In this document: positions 8,138 to 15,984 of the stretch, piece by piece
Numbering within the stretch: the first letter of the stretch is position 1
How the letters are laid out: the number at the start of each line of letters is the position of its first letter
Assembly: GCA_017561825.1 (NCBI GenBank)
Contig: JAFZBK010000061.1
Coordinates: forward strand, 93,243 to 157,242
DNA from: Prevotella sp.
GTDB taxonomy: Bacteria > Bacteroidota > Bacteroidia > Bacteroidales > Bacteroidaceae
DNA length: 64,000 bases
Direction: 5' to 3'
The notes under the pieces: model-generated
Databases searched by the model: none
Told to the model about the DNA's origin: nothing
What the model saw: only the letters and a program-made list of their open reading frames with translations
Program-made: the position numbers and the translations under genes

Positions 8138-9085
8138 TTATATCATACACGAATAATGATCCACCACTCCTAACAGATGACGTTCCTCGTCAACCACAAG
8201 TACGCTATGGATCTTATATCGATGCATGATTTTCTGGATATCAGATATCTTCGTGTCAGGCAGCACGCACTTCGGATCGTGCGTCATGATATCAGCCACG
8301 GTCTTGTTAAAGAACTCGGCCTGCCAGTTCTCCATGGCACGACGGATATCACCATCGGTAATCAGACCTATCACCTTATTATCCTCCAAGGATACGCCCA
8401 AACCGAGTTTTCCTTTGCTTACCTGTATGATGGCCTCGCCCAAGTGCATCTCCTTCGGGATGATGGGCATATCCTCTGAACGCATCACATCCTGAGCCGT
8501 GGTGAGCAGTCGTTTACCTAATTCACCACCCGGGTGGAACAAGGCGAAGTCCTGCGGTTTGAAATCACGACACTGCATCAACGCAATAGCTAACGCATCA
8601 CCCATCACCAACTGGGCTGTTGTACTACTGGTGGGTGCGAGATTCAGCGGACAGGCTTCTTTCTCCACTTTCGTGATGAGCTGGGCATTAGAGTATTTGG
8701 CCAGTAACGACTCAGGGTTACCCGTGATGGCAATCAGCGGAATCTCCATGTGCAATACCATGGGGATGAAGCGCAGGAGCTCATCGGTCTGACCGCTGTT
8801 ACTGATGGCCAATACCACATCATCGTGCCCCATCACACCGAGATCACCATGGAACACATCGAGGGGATTGACGAAGAACGAAGGAGTGCCTGTACTCGAC
8901 AGGGTGGCTGCGATTTTCGCACCCACATGACCGCTCTTGCCGACACCTGTCACCACGATTTTCCCTTTGCAGTGAAGCATCAGGTTCACGGCCTTGTCAA
9001 AGTCCTCATCCAACTGAGGAATCAGACCGAGCACGGCCTCCGCCTCATCCTTGAAGCACTGAATAGCTATAGTACGTACGTCCAT
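8138..9085 (-). CDS. kdsD: Arabinose-5-phosphate isomerase (KdsD/KpsF type)
   Basis: 315 residues. An N-terminal SIS domain (about 35-170) carries GVGKSGHVGAKIAATLSSTGTPS and the ISNSGQTDE sugar-phosphate loop. Two CBS domains (about 200-315) follow. The enzyme interconverts ribulose-5-phosphate and arabinose-5-phosphate, the first committed step to KDO. It begins 18 bp after kdsA on the same strand, so the two KDO steps are co-transcribed. Length and domain order match the family. Confidence 0.95.
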   Translation of the reverse strand: MDVRTIAIQCFKDEAEAVLGLIPQLDEDFDKAVNLMLHCKGKIVVTGVGKSGHVGAKIAATLSSTGTPSFFVNPLDVFHGDLGVMGHDDVVLAISNSGQTDELLRFIPMVLHMEIPLIAITGNPESLLAKYSNAQLITKVEKEACPLNLAPTSSTTAQLVMGDALAIALMQCRDFKPQDFALFHPGGELGKRLLTTAQDVMRSEDMPIIPKEMHLGEAIIQVSKGKLGLGVSLEDNKVIGLITDGDIRRAMENWQAEFFNKTVADIMTHDPKCVLPDTKISDIQKIMHRYKIHSVLVVDEERHLLGVVDHYSCMI

Positions 9086-9103
9086 GAATACACGAATAAA
9101 TGG

Positions 9104-9856
9104 TTAAAGAAGTTGCCTGATGAGCGATTCCAATTTACTGAGTTCAAGCATGTTAGCCGCATCACTCAACCCCTTGTCAGGATCTGGATGCACCTCAAAG
9201 AAGTACCCTGTGGCACCGAAGGCTTTAGCAGCCAATGCCATACTGGGAACGAAACGACGGTCACCGCCTGTCTTCCCATTAGAGCCACCGGGTCGTTGTA
9301 CAGCATGGGTACAATCCATGATCACGGTAGGCACAATCTCGAGCATGTCGGGGATATTACGGAAGTCAACCACCAGGTTATTATAACCGAAGCAGTTTCC
9401 CCTTTCAGTCAACCACACCTCCTTGGCGCCAGCATCCTTGGCTTTCTCCACCGGATAACGCATGTCCTGACCGCTAAGAAACTGGGCTTTCTTGATGTTC
9501 ACCACCTTACCCGTCTTGGCAGCAGCCACCAGGAGATCGGTCTGCCGACAGAGGAAAGCAGGTATCTGGAGCACATCGCATACCTGTCCTACAGGCTCTG
9601 CCTGCCAACTCTCGTGGATATCCGTGAGGATGGGCAGATTGTACTTGCTTTTCACCTCACTCAGCATCTCGAGTCCCTTCTCCAATCCTGGTCCTCTATA
9701 CGACCGGATGCTGGTCCGGTTGGCCTTATCGAACGATGCCTTGAAGATGATCTCCACCCCCAAGGTCTGACGGATTCTCACAAATTCCTGCGCTACCGTA
9801 TCGAGCAACTCGGCCGATTCGATGACGCATGGTCCTGCAATAAACACCTTTTCCAT
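9104..9856 (-). CDS. kdsA: 3-deoxy-8-phosphooctulonate synthase (KDO-8-P synthase)
   Basis: About 250 residues. It condenses phosphoenolpyruvate with arabinose-5-phosphate for lipopolysaccharide KDO. Diagnostic stretches are FIAGPCVIES near the N-terminus, KASFDKANRTSIRSYRGPG, LTDIHE, QIPAFLCRQTDLL, ERGNCFGYNNLVVDFR and DCTHAVQRPGG. I chose the ATG at 9856 (MEKVFIAGPC). The longer frame from 9883 would start upstream of the promoter -7 box. That box ends only four bases before the ATG, so the mRNA probably has almost no leader. It heads the minus-strand kdsA-kdsD-epimerase-gmd-fcl series. Confidence 0.96.
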   Translation of the reverse strand: MEKVFIAGPCVIESAELLDTVAQEFVRIRQTLGVEIIFKASFDKANRTSIRSYRGPGLEKGLEMLSEVKSKYNLPILTDIHESWQAEPVGQVCDVLQIPAFLCRQTDLLVAAAKTGKVVNIKKAQFLSGQDMRYPVEKAKDAGAKEVWLTERGNCFGYNNLVVDFRNIPDMLEIVPTVIMDCTHAVQRPGGSNGKTGGDRRFVPSMALAAKAFGATGYFFEVHPDPDKGLSDAANMLELSKLESLIRQLL

Positions 9857-9860
9857 GTTG

Positions 9861-9891
9861 CAAAAGTACAAAAAGTCCTCCATTCAACCAA
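9861..9891 (-). promoter_or_regulatory. Promoter of kdsA
   Basis: TTGG (9888-9891), 19-bp spacer, then TACTTTTG (9861-9868) on the minus strand. The start codon lies four bases beyond, which implies a leaderless or nearly leaderless transcript. Confidence 0.65.
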
Positions 9892-9974
9892 GTCGTTTAT
9901 ACGTTTTTATGATTATTATTCCCTTTTTGCACAGATTTTCCGCCCGTGTTCTTTACTCTTTAGGAAAAAAACTA

Positions 9975-9982
9975 TACCTTTG
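9975..9982 (+). promoter_or_regulatory. -7 box upstream of the PLD-family gene
   Basis: TACCTTTG directly upstream of ATG codons at 9984 and 9993. The -33 region is degenerate. It rules out the long frame that starts at 9822. Confidence 0.55.
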
Positions 9983-9992
9983 CATGGTAATA

Positions 9993-11258
9993 ATGAGTAA
10001 AAGAAGGATCATCCTATTGCTGTGCGGAATCTTCTGTCTGAGTCAGATGGAGGCGCAACGGGCCGACTCACTGATTGTGCATCAGTTGAGGGAGGAAGGT
10101 GTGACTTTCTCGAACGACAATTCCGTTGCCCTGCTGATGAGCGGTCAGGAGAAATTCGACGATATGTTCCAAGCCATCCGTCAGGCACAAAGCAGTGTGC
10201 ACCTGGAGTATTTTAATTTCAGGAATGACTCCATTGCCGACCTCCTCTTCGAGATTCTTGCTGAGCGGGTGAAGGCTGGCGTGGAAGTACGCGCCGTTTT
10301 CGACGGTTTCGGCAACACCAGTAACAACCAACCGCTGAAAAAACACCATATCAATGCACTTCGTGAGAAAGGTATCCAGATTTATGAATTCAACCCCGTG
10401 AAATTCCCTTGGGTTGATGATGTCTTCAACCGCGATCACCGAAAGATTGTGGTCATCGACGGTCAGATTGCCTATACGGGCGGCATGAACGTGGCTGATT
10501 ACTACATCAAGGGTACTGAGGTGGTGGGGTCATGGCGCGACATGCACTGTCGTATCGAAGGCGAAGAGGTGAACACCTTGCAACGCATCTTCCTGAAGAT
10601 GTGGAAGAAGGTTACACATGAGGATATTCAGGGTGACCAATATTTCAGACATCCGCAAGGCACGCGCTTTGAAGGACTGAAGACCGACACCTGCGATACT
10701 TCAGGTAAGAAGATGATCGGTATCATCAACCGCGAGCCCCATGTCACCAAGGCCATTATCCGTCATTTCTATGTCAACGCCATCAATGATGCACATGACA
10801 GCATCAAGTTGGTGAACCCCTACTTCACCCTGAACCACAAGCTGAAGAAAGCCTTGAAAAAGGCGGTGAAGCGTGGGGTGAAGACAGAGGTGATGGTATC
10901 CAAGAACAGTGATATCGGACTGACACCCGATTGTGTTTTCTACAATGTGCATAAGTTGATGAAGAAGGGAGTGGATGTGTGGATCTATGAACCTGGATTC
11001 CATCACACGAAGATCATCATGGTGGATGGCCTGTTCTGCACGGTTGGCAGCGCTAACCTCAACGCAAGGAGTCTAAGGTGGGACTATGAGGAGAATGCGG
11101 TGATCATCGATCCTTGTACCACCCAGGAACTGTCGGATATGTTCGACCGTGACAAGAATGATTCCTTTAAGCTGACGGAAGAAAACTGGAACCAGTGGCG
11201 CACCCCATGGAAGAAGTTCGTGGGATGGTTTGCCCACCTGTTAGCACCCTTCCTCTAA
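9993..11258 (+). CDS. Cardiolipin-synthase-like phospholipase D family protein
   Basis: 421 residues from the ATG at 9993; ATG 9984 is also possible. An N-terminal hydrophobic signal (RRIILLLCGIFCLSQ) is followed by two PLD domains with HKD motifs: HRKIVVIDG (about 149) and HTKIIMVDG (about 338), each followed by a GGMN or GSANLNARS motif. Cardiolipin synthases of this type join two phosphatidylglycerol molecules. This one has a cleavable-looking signal peptide instead of the usual two N-terminal membrane helices, so another phosphodiesterase activity in the periplasm is possible. Its stop codon overlaps the stop of the convergent TPR gene by 4 bp. Confidence 0.8.
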   Translation: MSKRRIILLLCGIFCLSQMEAQRADSLIVHQLREEGVTFSNDNSVALLMSGQEKFDDMFQAIRQAQSSVHLEYFNFRNDSIADLLFEILAERVKAGVEVRAVFDGFGNTSNNQPLKKHHINALREKGIQIYEFNPVKFPWVDDVFNRDHRKIVVIDGQIAYTGGMNVADYYIKGTEVVGSWRDMHCRIEGEEVNTLQRIFLKMWKKVTHEDIQGDQYFRHPQGTRFEGLKTDTCDTSGKKMIGIINREPHVTKAIIRHFYVNAINDAHDSIKLVNPYFTLNHKLKKALKKAVKRGVKTEVMVSKNSDIGLTPDCVFYNVHKLMKKGVDVWIYEPGFHHTKIIMVDGLFCTVGSANLNARSLRWDYEENAVIIDPCTTQELSDMFDRDKNDSFKLTEENWNQWRTPWKKFVGWFAHLLAPFL

Positions 11259-13417
11259 TCTGCCACGACGTCACACATGATGCCCATGTCGAGATCGGTA
11301 ATCTGATAAGCACTTAACAACGCCTCATCCTTCTGCATCTCTTCAAAGAGATCCACCTGCAAGCCTGCTTCCTGCTGTTGTTTCAGGAAGGTACGGAACA
11401 ACTCAACCGCCTTACGGGTATTGCCTTTCAACCACTGACAATAGCCAGCGTTCAGGTAATCAATCGATGCCGGTTCATCAGCCAACAACTTGTCGTATTC
11501 CCGCTCTGCCTGCTCCAGTTTCTGCTGTCCCATCAATGCCCATGCCAGTCCTCGGGTGACATGCTGCGAAGGATGTTCGAAATCCAGTTGGTAGAGTACC
11601 TTTACGGCATCATCAAAACGACCGTTCTTGGAAAGGGTGATGCCGTAGTTCAGGGCATAGGATGACTTCTCCGGATATCGCTGATACAACTCTTCATAGG
11701 CGGCACATGCCTGACTATACTTCCCCTGCTGATAATAGGCACGGGCAAGGTAGCGCTTAGCCTGCTCATGATCGGGATGCTCCTTCAACGCCTCCTCAAG
11801 AAGTGTGATGGCCTGCGGGGTATCGTCTGCATCCAATAGCCATAAGGCATAGACCAGTCGGTGAGAAGCATTGACGAACGGCATGCTGGGCTTTTGCAAC
11901 TGCTGGAAGGCATCCGCGCAACGGTGCTTGATGAAGAACACACAGAGGTCAGGATAACGCTTGGCCACATCCGTCTGCTGGAAAGCACCGTGTCTGACAA
12001 ACACGATTCTGTCATCAGCAAAAGGATTCACCAGTCCCCTACCCCTATCATACAAGCTATAGAAACGGTACAAGTCCTGCAGGTACATCCTACGGATATA
12101 GGTAGTTTCCTTCATCTGCTCCTCTTCCATTACCGGTCCCAGAGCCTCAGCACTGCCCATCATCTCCTTGATATCGGTGGGCAGACGGTCAACAATGCTC
12201 GACAAGGCCAGCACGAACGAGTACTTATCGCTATCGCAGAAAGGACCGTGTTGCACCAGGTTGTTCATGAATCCTGAAGAACCGAGTTTTTCAGAGATGC
12301 TCGACAAGGCGGGATGTTCCGCATAGAACGGACAGAACCAGTTGACGGCCTTGTGGAAGAACGGGAAGCGTTTCATCTGTGAGAAGCCGCCGAAATAGAT
12401 ATCCGAGCCTGCCTTCTGCATCTCGATCATCTTCTGGATGCTCTCTTCCATCTCCTCCATCCGCTCCTCTTCTGCATTGGGATTCAAAATATCGTTGAGC
12501 GAGTCGTCTTCCTTCTCCGTGATGATACCATCGCGTGAGATGGTGAAATTGTTGTTCTTCATCAGGGTGGGAATGATATCCTGCTGGATCTTCTCGTTGT
12601 CCTGACGGGTATTGATGCAGAATACCAACTGCTTCTGCAGATCGGTCACATCCTGCACCACCTTGGGGTCCTGACAGGCATCGCACACCATCATCACCAA
12701 TTCTTCAGAAACATGTTCATCGCTTCCCAAAGCGAAGGTCCAACCCACCAAAGCACGCTGACGTACATACTCATCAGTAGTTCTAAGATAAACATGCAAC
12801 AAGGTGGCGAACTTCTGGATGTCGAAGGTCTGGATAGTTGAAAGCATCACTGCGCTGATCAGCACCTGCGCATCCATTCTGTCGATGGTTGGTGACAATA
12901 GCAGATCCTCGTAGAACTGCTGATCACTCTCGCTCCAAGGGAAAGAAACAACCAGACGACTGAACTGCTCGGTTAGCAGTGAATGGTGCTCGCGATACAA
13001 GACTGCGGTCTTCTCTTTCTGTTCCTCCTCGGGCTCCAACGACAACATCGCCATATTGGATACAAACTCCTCCAACCTCTCTTTCAGTCGGTTGTCAGGT
13101 ATCGTTCCCATACCTGCTGCCGCCTCAGCATCCGCAAAGAACAGCAGGTTCTTCTTGGCATGTCTTACACGCAAGGCCTGAAGGAGTCTATACAAACGTT
13201 TCTGCAGATGGACATACAGCTTCTCCCGCGAAGGGTCTTCATAACCCTGTCGGGCATAGTCGAGCATCAACCGATAGTCGTTCTCTATGCCGTTGATGAC
13301 ATCCATGGCACCATCGAATGGATTGTCGGTCACGTACGACCGCAATTGCGCTATGGCCTTCCGTAACTGCAGTCCGGCAATCAACTGAGGCACCTCATTC
13401 AACAGTACATTATTCAT
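11255..13417 (-). CDS. Tetratricopeptide-repeat protein of unknown function
   Basis: 720 residues with no signal peptide. The N-terminal two thirds are helical and not recognised. The last 230 residues are TPR repeats with the usual pattern (ALWLLDADDTPQAITLLEEAL, AKRYLARAYYQQGKYSQACAAYEELY, LNYGITLSKNGRFDDAVKVLY, GLAWALMGQQKLEQAEREYDKLL, LNAGYCQWLKGNTRKAVELF). TPRs are protein-binding scaffolds, and the partner is unknown. A single base separates it from the upstream lipoprotein gene on the same strand, suggesting a two-gene unit. Confidence 0.8.
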   Translation of the reverse strand: MNNVLLNEVPQLIAGLQLRKAIAQLRSYVTDNPFDGAMDVINGIENDYRLMLDYARQGYEDPSREKLYVHLQKRLYRLLQALRVRHAKKNLLFFADAEAAAGMGTIPDNRLKERLEEFVSNMAMLSLEPEEEQKEKTAVLYREHHSLLTEQFSRLVVSFPWSESDQQFYEDLLLSPTIDRMDAQVLISAVMLSTIQTFDIQKFATLLHVYLRTTDEYVRQRALVGWTFALGSDEHVSEELVMMVCDACQDPKVVQDVTDLQKQLVFCINTRQDNEKIQQDIIPTLMKNNNFTISRDGIITEKEDDSLNDILNPNAEEERMEEMEESIQKMIEMQKAGSDIYFGGFSQMKRFPFFHKAVNWFCPFYAEHPALSSISEKLGSSGFMNNLVQHGPFCDSDKYSFVLALSSIVDRLPTDIKEMMGSAEALGPVMEEEQMKETTYIRRMYLQDLYRFYSLYDRGRGLVNPFADDRIVFVRHGAFQQTDVAKRYPDLCVFFIKHRCADAFQQLQKPSMPFVNASHRLVYALWLLDADDTPQAITLLEEALKEHPDHEQAKRYLARAYYQQGKYSQACAAYEELYQRYPEKSSYALNYGITLSKNGRFDDAVKVLYQLDFEHPSQHVTRGLAWALMGQQKLEQAEREYDKLLADEPASIDYLNAGYCQWLKGNTRKAVELFRTFLKQQQEAGLQVDLFEEMQKDEALLSAYQITDLDMGIMCDVVAD

Positions 13418-13418
13418 A

Positions 13419-14330
13419 TCATTTCAACCATTGTTCGGCACGGTCAATATCCTTTTGCCGAGGTGTCTTGGCATGCTCGAATTTCAGTTTGGGGAGGGCT
13501 TTTACCGTGCGGTCATCAGCCTTGGTGTATTTCTTGATGATATCGGCATAGAACGCCATGCCGCGCTGATTGATACTATCACACGCCATGTTATAGCCCT
13601 TGATAAAGGCGGTGAGCTGTTTCTGACGACGCTTATCGTTCAAAGCTTTCTCCTTGAACACGATGACACCCATACGGAGATCCCTGTCGCGTGAATCCAT
13701 CAACACAGGATGCTTCAGCAATCGTGCTGTCGTGGCCTGCGGTTCTGTAAAGAACATGGCATCCAGCTCGTTGTTCATCAGCATACGCAGACGGATATTG
13801 GGATCGTTGATCTGGATGCGGAACACATATTCCGACTTCAGTTTGGTACTATCAACAGCAATGGATGTCAGCATATCCGTCACGGAATAGCGGGCCATAC
13901 CCACCATCTTGTCCTGTAACTGCTTCAGCTCGTGGATACGCGATAACCTGTTACTGAACAGTTGCCAATAGGCATTGGTGGCAGCCACATAGCGCAAGCC
14001 CACTCCCTGACGCTTCATCCGCTGGGCACGCACAATATCGGTTACGTTCCCTTCGATCTTTCCTTTCCTCAGGGCATCATCGCAATCAATCTGCGACTGA
14101 TACGGCTTCACCCGCACATCCTCGCCGAACTTCTCAAAGAAATGGTGGTCATAAGCCACAAACAAGGGCAGACAGTCGAGTGTGGGCAGACTCCCCACCT
14201 TCAACGCCAACGAATCCTCTTTCTGCAGCCGTGCCTTCTCTGCCCGCGACAAACGTTTCTGCTCCTCATACGATTTCCCGCATGAGAAAAGGAACAGACT
14301 ACCGATTATAATAATAAAGTATCTCCTCAT
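13419..14330 (-). CDS. Solute-binding lipoprotein, NMT1/ThiY-like
   Basis: 303 residues. A type II signal peptide ends in the lipobox LFLFSC, with Cys17 as lipid anchor, followed by a charged linker. The rest (about 45-300) resembles periplasmic substrate-binding proteins of the NMT1/SsuA/ThiY group: a LKVGSLPTLDCLPLFVAYDHHFF opening, a middle NNELDAMFFTEPQATTA stretch and a C-terminal helix pair. Such proteins bind thiamine precursors or sulfonates for ABC importers, but no permease or ATPase gene is adjacent here. The ligand is unknown. It is followed directly by the TPR gene. Confidence 0.7.
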   Translation of the reverse strand: MRRYFIIIIGSLFLFSCGKSYEEQKRLSRAEKARLQKEDSLALKVGSLPTLDCLPLFVAYDHHFFEKFGEDVRVKPYQSQIDCDDALRKGKIEGNVTDIVRAQRMKRQGVGLRYVAATNAYWQLFSNRLSRIHELKQLQDKMVGMARYSVTDMLTSIAVDSTKLKSEYVFRIQINDPNIRLRMLMNNELDAMFFTEPQATTARLLKHPVLMDSRDRDLRMGVIVFKEKALNDKRRQKQLTAFIKGYNMACDSINQRGMAFYADIIKKYTKADDRTVKALPKLKFEHAKTPRQKDIDRAEQWLK

Positions 14331-14352
14331 TGCATAACCTTTAAGGGCGATG

Positions 14353-14360
14353 CAAAAGTA
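14353..14360 (-). promoter_or_regulatory. -7 box of the lipoprotein-TPR unit
   Basis: TACTTTTG on the minus strand, 22 bp upstream of the lipoprotein ATG. The -33 box is a degenerate TTTCG about 18 bp away. Confidence 0.5.
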
Positions 14361-14431
14361 AACAAATTATTTGGATTACGAAAGAAAATGACAAGCTTTT
14401 GTTTGGTTTTTCGCTCGCTTAATCGAACTCT

Positions 14432-14513
14432 GGCTTCGCCGAAGATACTTACGCTCGACAATAAAAATTTAATTCGTTTTATTTTGTACTGTCCTCGTTT
14501 ATCCGTATCTTTG
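14432..14513 (+). promoter_or_regulatory. Promoter cassette of radA
   Basis: TTTG (14483-14486), 19-bp spacer ending in TCCTCGTTTATCCG, then TATCTTTG (14506-14513). The whole segment from GGCTTCGCCGAAGATACTT onward is similar to the segments upstream of the tlpA-like gene (54755-54835) and pheS (35655-35728). Just upstream, 14397-14430 looks like a decayed second promoter whose -33 box and spacer match the queC promoter. Confidence 0.7.
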
Positions 14514-14532
14514 TACCAAAATGTAGAATGAT

Positions 14533-15933
14533 ATGGCAAAGGATAAGATTGCATACGTTTGTTCGAACTGCGGACAGGAATCGGCGAAGTGGATTGGAAA
14601 GTGCCCTGCCTGCGGACAGTGGAACACGTTCAAGGAGATAAGTATCGCCCCATCTCCCTCCAAAGGGAGAGGAAGTTTCGGTGGCGACTCTATCTCACAT
14701 AGGGGTCGTGAAGCAGCCAAAGTGTTGCGACTCAGAGATATATCAGGAAAGGATGAGCCAAGAATCGATATGCACGATGATGAGCTGAATCGTGTATTAG
14801 GCGGTGGCTTGGTACCAGGTAGCATCATCCTTTTAGGGGGTGAGCCAGGCATCGGCAAGAGTACCCTTTCCCTGCAGACCATGCTAAACCTGCCTGAGAA
14901 AAAAGTGCTCTATGTGAGTGGTGAGGAAAGTGCGCACCAACTCAAGATGCGAGCAGAACGACTCATGAAAGATGAGAGAGGAGAGATGAGAGATAACTTC
15001 ATGATCCTCACCGAGACATCCCTGGAGGCCATCTTCGACCAGATCAAAGAGGTGCAACCCGAACTGGTGGTCATCGACTCCATCCAAACCATTTCCACAG
15101 AGGATGTAGAGAGCTCACCAGGAAGCATCGCTCAGGTTCGTGAATGTGCTTCTGCCCTACTCCGCTTCGCCAAGACCAGTGGAGTGCCTGTCATCCTGAT
15201 CGGTCATATCACCAAAGAGGGAACTCTGGCAGGACCGAAGATCTTGGAGCATATCGTGGATACGGTGATCCAGTTCGAGGGCGACCAGCATTATATGTAC
15301 CGCATCCTGCGAAGCATCAAGAACCGATTCGGCAGTACATCTGAATTAGGTATCTATGAGATGCGCGAAAACGGTCTTCGACAAGTGAGCAATCCCTCGG
15401 AACTGCTGTTGACACAAGATCATGAAGGACTGAGCGGTGTGGCTATCTCTTCGGCCATCGAGGGCATCCGTCCTTTCCTCGTGGAGACACAGGCGCTGGT
15501 ATCCACGGCTGCATATGGTACGCCACAGCGTACAGCCACAGGGTTCGACCAACGACGACTGAACATGCTGCTGGCGGTGCTCGAGAAACGGGTGGGCTTC
15601 AAGCTGGCTCAGAAGGATGTGTTTATCAATATCGCCGGTGGATTACGGGTGACTGATCTCGCCATGGATCTGAGTGTGATTGCCGCGGTGCTATCGAGCA
15701 ATGTAGATACACCCATCGAGAGCGGATGGTGCATGGCTGGTGAGGTAGGACTGAGCGGTGAGGTACGACCCGTGAACCGCATCGAACAACGCATCGCAGA
15801 GGCTGAGAAATTGGGATTCCAGCACATGATCATCCCCAAGCATAACCTCTCAGGACTGAACACCAAGCGGTTCAAGATCGAGCTGCATCCCGTTAGGAAG
15901 GTGGAAGAGGCGCTTAGGGAATTGTTTGGTTAA
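14533..15933 (+). CDS. radA: DNA repair protein RadA (Sms)
   Basis: 466 residues, close to the usual 455-460. It is a RecA-like helicase that promotes branch migration in recombination. The N-terminal zinc finger has Cys10, Cys13, Cys24 and Cys27. Walker A GGEPGIGKST lies near 102, the RadA-specific KNRFG motif near 262, and a Lon-like C-terminal domain from about 300 (VFINIAGGLRV, SSNVDTPIESGWCMAGEVGLSGEVRPV). Two insert-like spots are visible: SPSKGRGSFGG near 41, made by a DNA inverted repeat, and MKDERGEMRDN near 145, made by a heptamer tract. Both keep the frame open. Confidence 0.96.
   Translation: MAKDKIAYVCSNCGQESAKWIGKCPACGQWNTFKEISIAPSPSKGRGSFGGDSISHRGREAAKVLRLRDISGKDEPRIDMHDDELNRVLGGGLVPGSIILLGGEPGIGKSTLSLQTMLNLPEKKVLYVSGEESAHQLKMRAERLMKDERGEMRDNFMILTETSLEAIFDQIKEVQPELVVIDSIQTISTEDVESSPGSIAQVRECASALLRFAKTSGVPVILIGHITKEGTLAGPKILEHIVDTVIQFEGDQHYMYRILRSIKNRFGSTSELGIYEMRENGLRQVSNPSELLLTQDHEGLSGVAISSAIEGIRPFLVETQALVSTAAYGTPQRTATGFDQRRLNMLLAVLEKRVGFKLAQKDVFINIAGGLRVTDLAMDLSVIAAVLSSNVDTPIESGWCMAGEVGLSGEVRPVNRIEQRIAEAEKLGFQHMIIPKHNLSGLNTKRFKIELHPVRKVEEALRELFG
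14653..14670. repeat. Inverted repeat inside radA
   Basis: Perfect 7-bp arms TCTCCCT and AGGGAGA around a 4-base loop. It is translated as part of the linker after the zinc finger. Such CTCCCT/AGGGAG hairpins resemble short palindromic repeats found in Bacteroidetes genomes; that comparison is from memory. Confidence 0.5.
14965..14992. repeat. Heptamer tract inside radA
   Basis: Four 7-bp units (ATGAAAG, ATGAGAG, AGGAGAG, ATGAGAG), translated as part of MKDERGEMRDN between the conserved RAERL and MILTETSLE segments. The unit is of the same type as the long tract at 63907-63997. Confidence 0.7.
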
Positions 15934-15955
15934 CTCCTGCAATCATGCAGGAGTT
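15932..15955. terminator. Bidirectional hairpin terminator between radA and TonB receptor gene
   Basis: Ten-base arms AACTCCTGCA and TGCAGGAGTT around the loop ATCA. It overlaps the radA stop codon. The convergent receptor gene ends 27 bp further on. Confidence 0.65.
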
Positions 15956-15956
15956 C

Positions 15957-15984
15957 GAGGAAGGAGGAAGGAGGAAGGAGATTA
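15957..15984. repeat. Heptamer tract at the TonB receptor gene 3' end
   Basis: Units GAGGAAG three times, then GAGATTA. The stop codon of the minus-strand receptor gene (15982-15984) is part of the last unit. Confidence 0.75.

Noticed and set aside
8750-10000. Long plus-strand open frame of 416 codons
   Set aside because: It lies antisense across kdsD and kdsA, which are clear family members. Its product is His/Thr-rich without any recognisable domain, as expected from a shadow frame.
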